The notes beneath the pieces are model-generated. The model did no database searches, was not told the origin of the DNA, and was given only the letters and a program-made list of their open reading frames with translations. The position numbers were made by a program, and so were the translations under genes. Shown here in pieces: positions 60,273-64,000 of a DNA stretch of 64,000 nucleotides. Every line of letters begins with the position of its first letter. Position 1 is the stretch's first letter. Source of the stretch: DATAUD01 sp036268455 (GTDB lineage: Bacteria; Verrucomicrobiota; Verrucomicrobiia; Limisphaerales; Palsa-1400); contig DATAUD010000049.1 of the NCBI GenBank assembly GCA_036268455.1, positions 1 to 64,000 on the forward strand. The letters run 5' to 3'.

Positions 60273-62134
60273 TGAAAGACCTTTCTACCTTGCGCGTTGG
60301 AGACGGAGGTTGTGTAAAGTTCCGTCTGCACGAAGGAATTGAGCGTAACGTATCGGGAAAAAAAACGGTCGAGAACCGCGCCCAGGAGAAAAACGCCAGT
60401 GTCCTTGAAGGGTGTTTCGTCGATTTCGAGTTCCACACAAAGGCCCCTTGCGTAGGCAATGGGGCCGAGGGTTTCGACCCGCCTGAAGACGGGTTTGGCG
60501 GCGGCTTTCTTCAAGGCGCGAATCTGGGAAGTGTCCGCCTCGCGATCCGATGCGACGTAAAGACGCAAAAGTTCCTGGATTGCGGCGGCCCCGGCGCGGC
60601 CATCGGCGGAAAGGAGCGCGCGATAGTTCAAGGTCAAATGGCTGATGAGACGCCAGGACAAACGATCCGCCGCATGAGGAGAGCGCGGGGGCGTTTTGGC
60701 GACCGTCTTGACCATGTTGACAGGACCAACCGACGGGTCGAATTGAATTTCGGAATGGCGGATCGAGAGATGGCGATTGGTGCAAAGCGCGGTGACATTG
60801 AATGAACTGAGCTGGCTCAGGCTGGACTCCAGGGATTCGCCGGAAAGGGCGAGAAAAACATCGGTGCCGAGATAATCGGACACGGGGCTGTGACGGATTT
60901 CCAGGACGCCGAGTTTGCGCGGCACACGGCGGGTCGTGAAAAAACCGGCGGGAACAGTTTCTGTTTGCGACGCGAAATAAAAGGGCTGAAATTCAAATTT
61001 TGGGTCCGGCTTGCTTTGGCCGTGAGGACGTCCGACAACGCTTTTCACCGAATAGACTTCATATTCGAGCTTTTTGGTGGCGTCCGGCACCACTTCGTGT
61101 TCCTCGCGCTCCTCCTTGAGATCGACGATGATGTTCTCTTTCTCGAACAGGTTGATTGCGGGGACGCGGTGGAGCGCGAAGCAATCAAGCTGCAAACGGC
61201 GCTCCTCCAAACGATGTTCCTCGCTGTCGAAACACAAAATGAGGTCAAGTTCGGTCCCGGGGCATTTTGCGAAACCTTCGCGCAAGCCGGAAACTTCGAT
61301 GAAAAAAAAGCGGCCGGGAAAAGCGAAATATTCCTGCAAAATCCGATAGCCGGAAAAGCCTTGGGGGCCGACTGGCAGAAGGGCTTCACTATCCTCAAAT
61401 CCCATTCCACGAACGGGCGCGGGCTGTTTGACGGAGTAAGTGGTCAGCAGCTTGCCTTTGGGGGCGGACTGGACGACGACGGCGGAGGAATGAGCGAGGA
61501 GTTGTTCGTACAGGATTCCGGTGAGGTTCTCGCGCGGGGGCAGATGAATTACGAGTTTATCCGCGGCAATCTGATTGAATGTGAGACCGGCGGTTGCTTC
61601 GAGGCGAAGGCGAATGGCGGCTTTGGTTCCCGTGCCGGAGGCCCAGCGATTGTCGATCTCGGAGAGGTCGCGGTCGCGGGTGTAATAGCGGGCGTCGGTG
61701 AGCCTTATCGGCAGCAGTTGCAAATCATGGGCGGTCGTGAAGGTGCAACGGACGGCATCCTGGACGGCGCCGGGGAGCCACTTGGAGTCCAGGCGGGTTC
61801 CGCGCGCGATGATCGGGCCTTCGGCCAATTCACCGTTGTCGAACTGGGGTTCGAATTCGACGATGGCCATGGCGGGGATTGGGGCAAGGTAATGGGGGTA
61901 AACCGTTTGCAACAAGCCCTCGATAAAACGAGGGAACTCAGCGTCGAGTTTTAATTGGACGCGGGCGGCGAGAAAGGCGAAGCCATCGAGAAGTTGCTGG
62001 ACGTAGGGATCAGGAGGGTCGTGGCCAAGTTGAAGGCGGGCGGCAACCTTGGGGTGAACGGCCTTGAACTCATCGGCCATTCGGCGGACATGCGTGAGCT
62101 CCTCCTCAAAGTATTCGACAAACCTACGGTCCAT
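60236..62134 (-). CDS. tssF: T6SS baseplate protein TssF
   Basis: 632 residues, the usual size of TssF (VasA/ImpG). The start MDRRFVEYFEEELTHVRRMA, the segment DPYVQQLLDGFAFLAARVQ and FPRFIEGLLQTVYPHYLAPIP are diagnostic. It forms the baseplate wedge with TssG and contacts VgrG. It overlaps tssE by 11 bases at its start and tssG by 37 at its end. Confidence 0.95.
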   Translation of the reverse strand: MDRRFVEYFEEELTHVRRMADEFKAVHPKVAARLQLGHDPPDPYVQQLLDGFAFLAARVQLKLDAEFPRFIEGLLQTVYPHYLAPIPAMAIVEFEPQFDNGELAEGPIIARGTRLDSKWLPGAVQDAVRCTFTTAHDLQLLPIRLTDARYYTRDRDLSEIDNRWASGTGTKAAIRLRLEATAGLTFNQIAADKLVIHLPPRENLTGILYEQLLAHSSAVVVQSAPKGKLLTTYSVKQPAPVRGMGFEDSEALLPVGPQGFSGYRILQEYFAFPGRFFFIEVSGLREGFAKCPGTELDLILCFDSEEHRLEERRLQLDCFALHRVPAINLFEKENIIVDLKEEREEHEVVPDATKKLEYEVYSVKSVVGRPHGQSKPDPKFEFQPFYFASQTETVPAGFFTTRRVPRKLGVLEIRHSPVSDYLGTDVFLALSGESLESSLSQLSSFNVTALCTNRHLSIRHSEIQFDPSVGPVNMVKTVAKTPPRSPHAADRLSWRLISHLTLNYRALLSADGRAGAAAIQELLRLYVASDREADTSQIRALKKAAAKPVFRRVETLGPIAYARGLCVELEIDETPFKDTGVFLLGAVLDRFFSRYVTLNSFVQTELYTTSVSNAQGRKVFQWPISKGMRQIL

Positions 62135-62681
62135 TGCCGGTTCCTTCGATGCGCCATTGCGCGAATGCCGGAGTATAGTACGCCTGGAGCACCAAATCCT
62201 GGGAGACGGGTTTCATGCGGACCTGACCCTGGATTTTTATGCTTATAACGGAGGTTGTTGGATCATCCTCATTTCGGTCCTCGGGGCTTTTGATGGTAAC
62301 GATGACATTGCAGGAGCCGAGCCGGGGTTCGAAGGTCGTGATAATCTCTTTCAACGCGGCCCCCAACTTGAAGGCGGGGGAGCCGGTGGCAATTTCGCCG
62401 CGGGAAAAAGGAACGCCAAACGCCAAAACGGAGCGGCTGGCCTCGGGAAAGTCAGCAAGACTCGCCGGAGACGCATCATGGGGAGAGTCTTCGGGGTCTG
62501 TCAAAAAAACGTCAACCGCGCGCGAAACATCCGTTTTAAGAAGCCACAAAAGGTCGCGGCGAACGGTGTCCAGGTAGCGGCTGTGGCTCATGTACAAGTC
62601 GTCGCCCTGAAAGGACGTCTTGGACTCGGTCAAACGGTCGAACAGGCTTGGCAGTACTGAGTCTGATCTGATTGGGGGCAT
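62124..62681 (-). CDS. tssE: T6SS baseplate protein TssE (gp25-like)
   Basis: 185 residues from ATG at 62681; the frame continues open upstream without conserved sequence. LPSLFDRLTE near the start and the gp25/lysozyme-like core (SRYLDTVRRDLLWLLKT, EASRSVLAFG, AALKEIITTFEPRL) identify TssE. It links baseplate to sheath. The C-terminal strands (ISIKIQGQVRMKP) fit the gp25 fold. 13 bases after the impE-like gene. Confidence 0.9.
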   Translation of the reverse strand: MPPIRSDSVLPSLFDRLTESKTSFQGDDLYMSHSRYLDTVRRDLLWLLKTDVSRAVDVFLTDPEDSPHDASPASLADFPEASRSVLAFGVPFSRGEIATGSPAFKLGAALKEIITTFEPRLGSCNVIVTIKSPEDRNEDDPTTSVISIKIQGQVRMKPVSQDLVLQAYYTPAFAQWRIEGTGNGP

Positions 62682-62694
62682 ATCATTGTGGCGT

Positions 62695-63510
62695 TTAGGT
62701 TGACTGTGCCACAGCGGGAGGGGTGGGCGCAAGCTCAATCGCGCGAAGATCAAGAACGGCAAAGTCTTCCGAATCCGTTGCGATCACGCGCTGTCCCACT
62801 CCAAAGGAAAGTCCTTCGGCCTTCTCGTGCCATTCAGTTTTGCGCGAAAGGCGAAGCTGTCCATCCGCGGCGGCCTCGGTTCCGGGATAACGAACGAAGA
62901 TAAAGCCGGACGCTTCGCCGCCGTTGGTCCAGACAAAGCCAGCCGGCAGCCAGACCAAATCTCGAACGTGCTTGGGCGCTTGAACTTGCAGTGTTTTGAT
63001 GCGGAAGAAAGGCACCCAAAAATATCGGCCGTCGATGACGGCTTCCAGCATAGGCCCGAACCGGAGATCGCTGTCGGCCAGCCAGTTGCATGGCTTTGAA
63101 TTGATCGAGCCGGGAGTTTCAGGCGCGGCGTCCAAGGCTTCCTGAAGGCATTTGCCCGCTCCCGCATAATCTCCCTTTGCGGCCAATTCGTTGCCATGAA
63201 GCAGTTGGGCCATCCAAGGCTCCGGTTCGCCGAAAATGACAGGGGTGGCCTTTCCGGCAACGATGTTGGCGCGGAGACGCTCGGCCTCGACGACGCGCTC
63301 GTAAATCGTCGCGATCATGAGCGCCTGCGGGTCGAGGTTCGCGAAGACCTTCAACTGAGTGCTTACGCGATCCCACTGGCCGAGAAGGGCCAGCAGTTGG
63401 AAAAGGAAACCGCGCAACCGGATGTCTTCCGGCTTATTACGCACCTGTTCCTGCAATGCTTGAAGGGCTTCATCAACCCTTCCTGCTCGCAAATGGTCTT
63501 CAGCTTGCAT
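62695..63510 (-). CDS. tagJ: T6SS accessory protein of the ImpE/TagJ family
   Basis: 271 residues. The N-terminal third is TPR-like (AEDHLRAGRVDEALQALQEQ, LFQLLALLGQWDRV), and the second part is the ImpE domain (DLRFGPMLEAVIDGRYFWVP, DLVWLPAGFVWTNGGEASGF). TagJ binds the sheath protein TssB and may help ClpV recycling. ATG at 63510 gives the family start MQAEDHLRAG; 17 further open codons upstream look unrelated. The presence of TagJ points to the T6SS lineage that includes Pseudomonas H1. Confidence 0.9.
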   Translation of the reverse strand: MQAEDHLRAGRVDEALQALQEQVRNKPEDIRLRGFLFQLLALLGQWDRVSTQLKVFANLDPQALMIATIYERVVEAERLRANIVAGKATPVIFGEPEPWMAQLLHGNELAAKGDYAGAGKCLQEALDAAPETPGSINSKPCNWLADSDLRFGPMLEAVIDGRYFWVPFFRIKTLQVQAPKHVRDLVWLPAGFVWTNGGEASGFIFVRYPGTEAAADGQLRLSRKTEWHEKAEGLSFGVGQRVIATDSEDFAVLDLRAIELAPTPPAVAQST

Positions 63511-63574
63511 CGCGGGCGATGGAACCCGGCAGGGCCAGAAGCCCCGCCGTTTACAGCGCAATTCCTAATACCGC

Positions 63575-64000
63575 CTAGGTGGAGGTCATCGTGTTCAGAT
63601 CGAAACCAGCGGGAACGGCTGTCCCCAGGGACTGGTCGGCATTCTGTGGCTTGTAGGAAACCTCGATCTTTTTGAACGACATGGAAAATGCTTCCGACGG
63701 AACGGTATCCGAGCCATTCGATCCGCCTGTATTGTAGGAGGTTATCATGCAGTCGGACATTGTCCATGTCAAATAAGCCTGTTGAGTACCGCCTGCCTTG
63801 CGCGCGGTGAGAATTGCCTTTGGATAATGTTTGCCAGTCGCGCAAGCCACCATGAGCACGGGGCTTGCGGTGTTCATTTTGATCATAAATTGGAAATCGG
63901 TCATATTCACTCCGCCGACTCCAGATCCGCCGCCCACAGAGGCCCCGCCTGACTGGGACTCACTCCAGCTAAAAGACTCGATTTCAATTTGTTTTTCGTA
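63575..64000 (-). CDS. hcp: T6SS tube protein Hcp, N-terminus beyond the window
   Basis: The visible 141 residues run open to the window edge. The internal part YEKQIEIESFSWSESQSGGA, then MTDFQFMIKMNTASPVLMVA, AILTARKAGG and FKKIEVSYKPQN show an Hcp (TssD) fold; the Gly-rich loop SVGGGSGVGGVN is longer than usual. Hcp hexamers stack to make the inner tube and carry small effectors. It is 64 bases upstream of tagJ and probably follows tssB/tssC outside the window. Confidence 0.93.
   Translation of the reverse strand, partial: YEKQIEIESFSWSESQSGGASVGGGSGVGGVNMTDFQFMIKMNTASPVLMVACATGKHYPKAILTARKAGGTQQAYLTWTMSDCMITSYNTGGSNGSDTVPSEAFSMSFKKIEVSYKPQNADQSLGTAVPAGFDLNTMTST

Overview
The window looks like a chromosome segment from a Verrucomicrobiota bacterium, probably a soil or freshwater member near the Pedosphaera/Limisphaerales group. 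This is inferred, not proven. The reasons are: several DUF1559-type pseudopilins with a GFTLIELLVVI start; secreted glycosidases ending in the short 'W..L ... FY(R/K)V' C-terminal module I associate with this phylum; a fused urease gamma-beta subunit; and an extracytoplasmic-function sigma factor fused to a membrane domain. Weak Shine-Dalgarno sites and GTG/TTG starts are frequent.

Layout. (1) 1-1337: the edge of an IS630-like element abutting tcdA, then a YjbQ-family gene, both on the minus strand. (2) 1648-7266: a tight minus-strand operon of three di-heme c-type cytochromes and one small conserved unknown protein. Upstream lies an SGNH-hydrolase/TPR gene with an apparent frameshift (7362-9454). 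(3) 9515-34502: a polysaccharide-utilisation region. The minus-strand unit has a large multi-domain carbohydrate-binding protein, two near-duplicate pseudopilins and a GH16 beta-glucanase. The divergent plus-strand unit has a sugar transporter, a TIM-barrel glycosidase and a large GH94/GH149-like putative glucan phosphorylase. These are followed by a sugar isomerase-like protein and a eukaryote-type glycogen debranching enzyme (minus strand), then a plus-strand hemicellulose set of GH51, GH9, feruloyl esterase/tannase and ThuA. (4) 34508-39279: ECF sigma/membrane fusion, hisS, a thioredoxin-like protein, pyrC and tRNA-Gly(TCC). (5) 39757-51521: a long plus-strand nitrogen locus comprising an outer-membrane porin, urtABCDE (urea ABC transporter), ureD, ureAB, ureC, ureF and ureG. 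A sigma-54-like site precedes it. (6) 51640-52082: decayed 3' end of a secreted GH30-like glycosidase. (7) 52105-64000: a third pseudopilin, then a minus-strand type VI secretion cluster in transcription order hcp, impE/tagJ, tssE, tssF, tssG, clpV, vgrG, a small Ser-rich protein, a DUF6931-like protein and PAAR. The cluster runs off the right edge.

How it fits together. Region 3 reads as a route for beta-1,3-glucan: outside binding and cleavage by the CBM protein and GH16, uptake by the sugar porter, and possibly phosphorolysis by the 1137-residue protein. A second operon targets arabinoxylan/cellulose side chains and ferulate esters. Region 5 is a complete urea import and hydrolysis system apart from UreE. 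The most unusual themes are the pairing of pseudopilin genes with secreted glycosidases, the shared terminal modules of those enzymes, the cytochrome operon with its unknown small partner, and a T6SS with non-standard accessory proteins.
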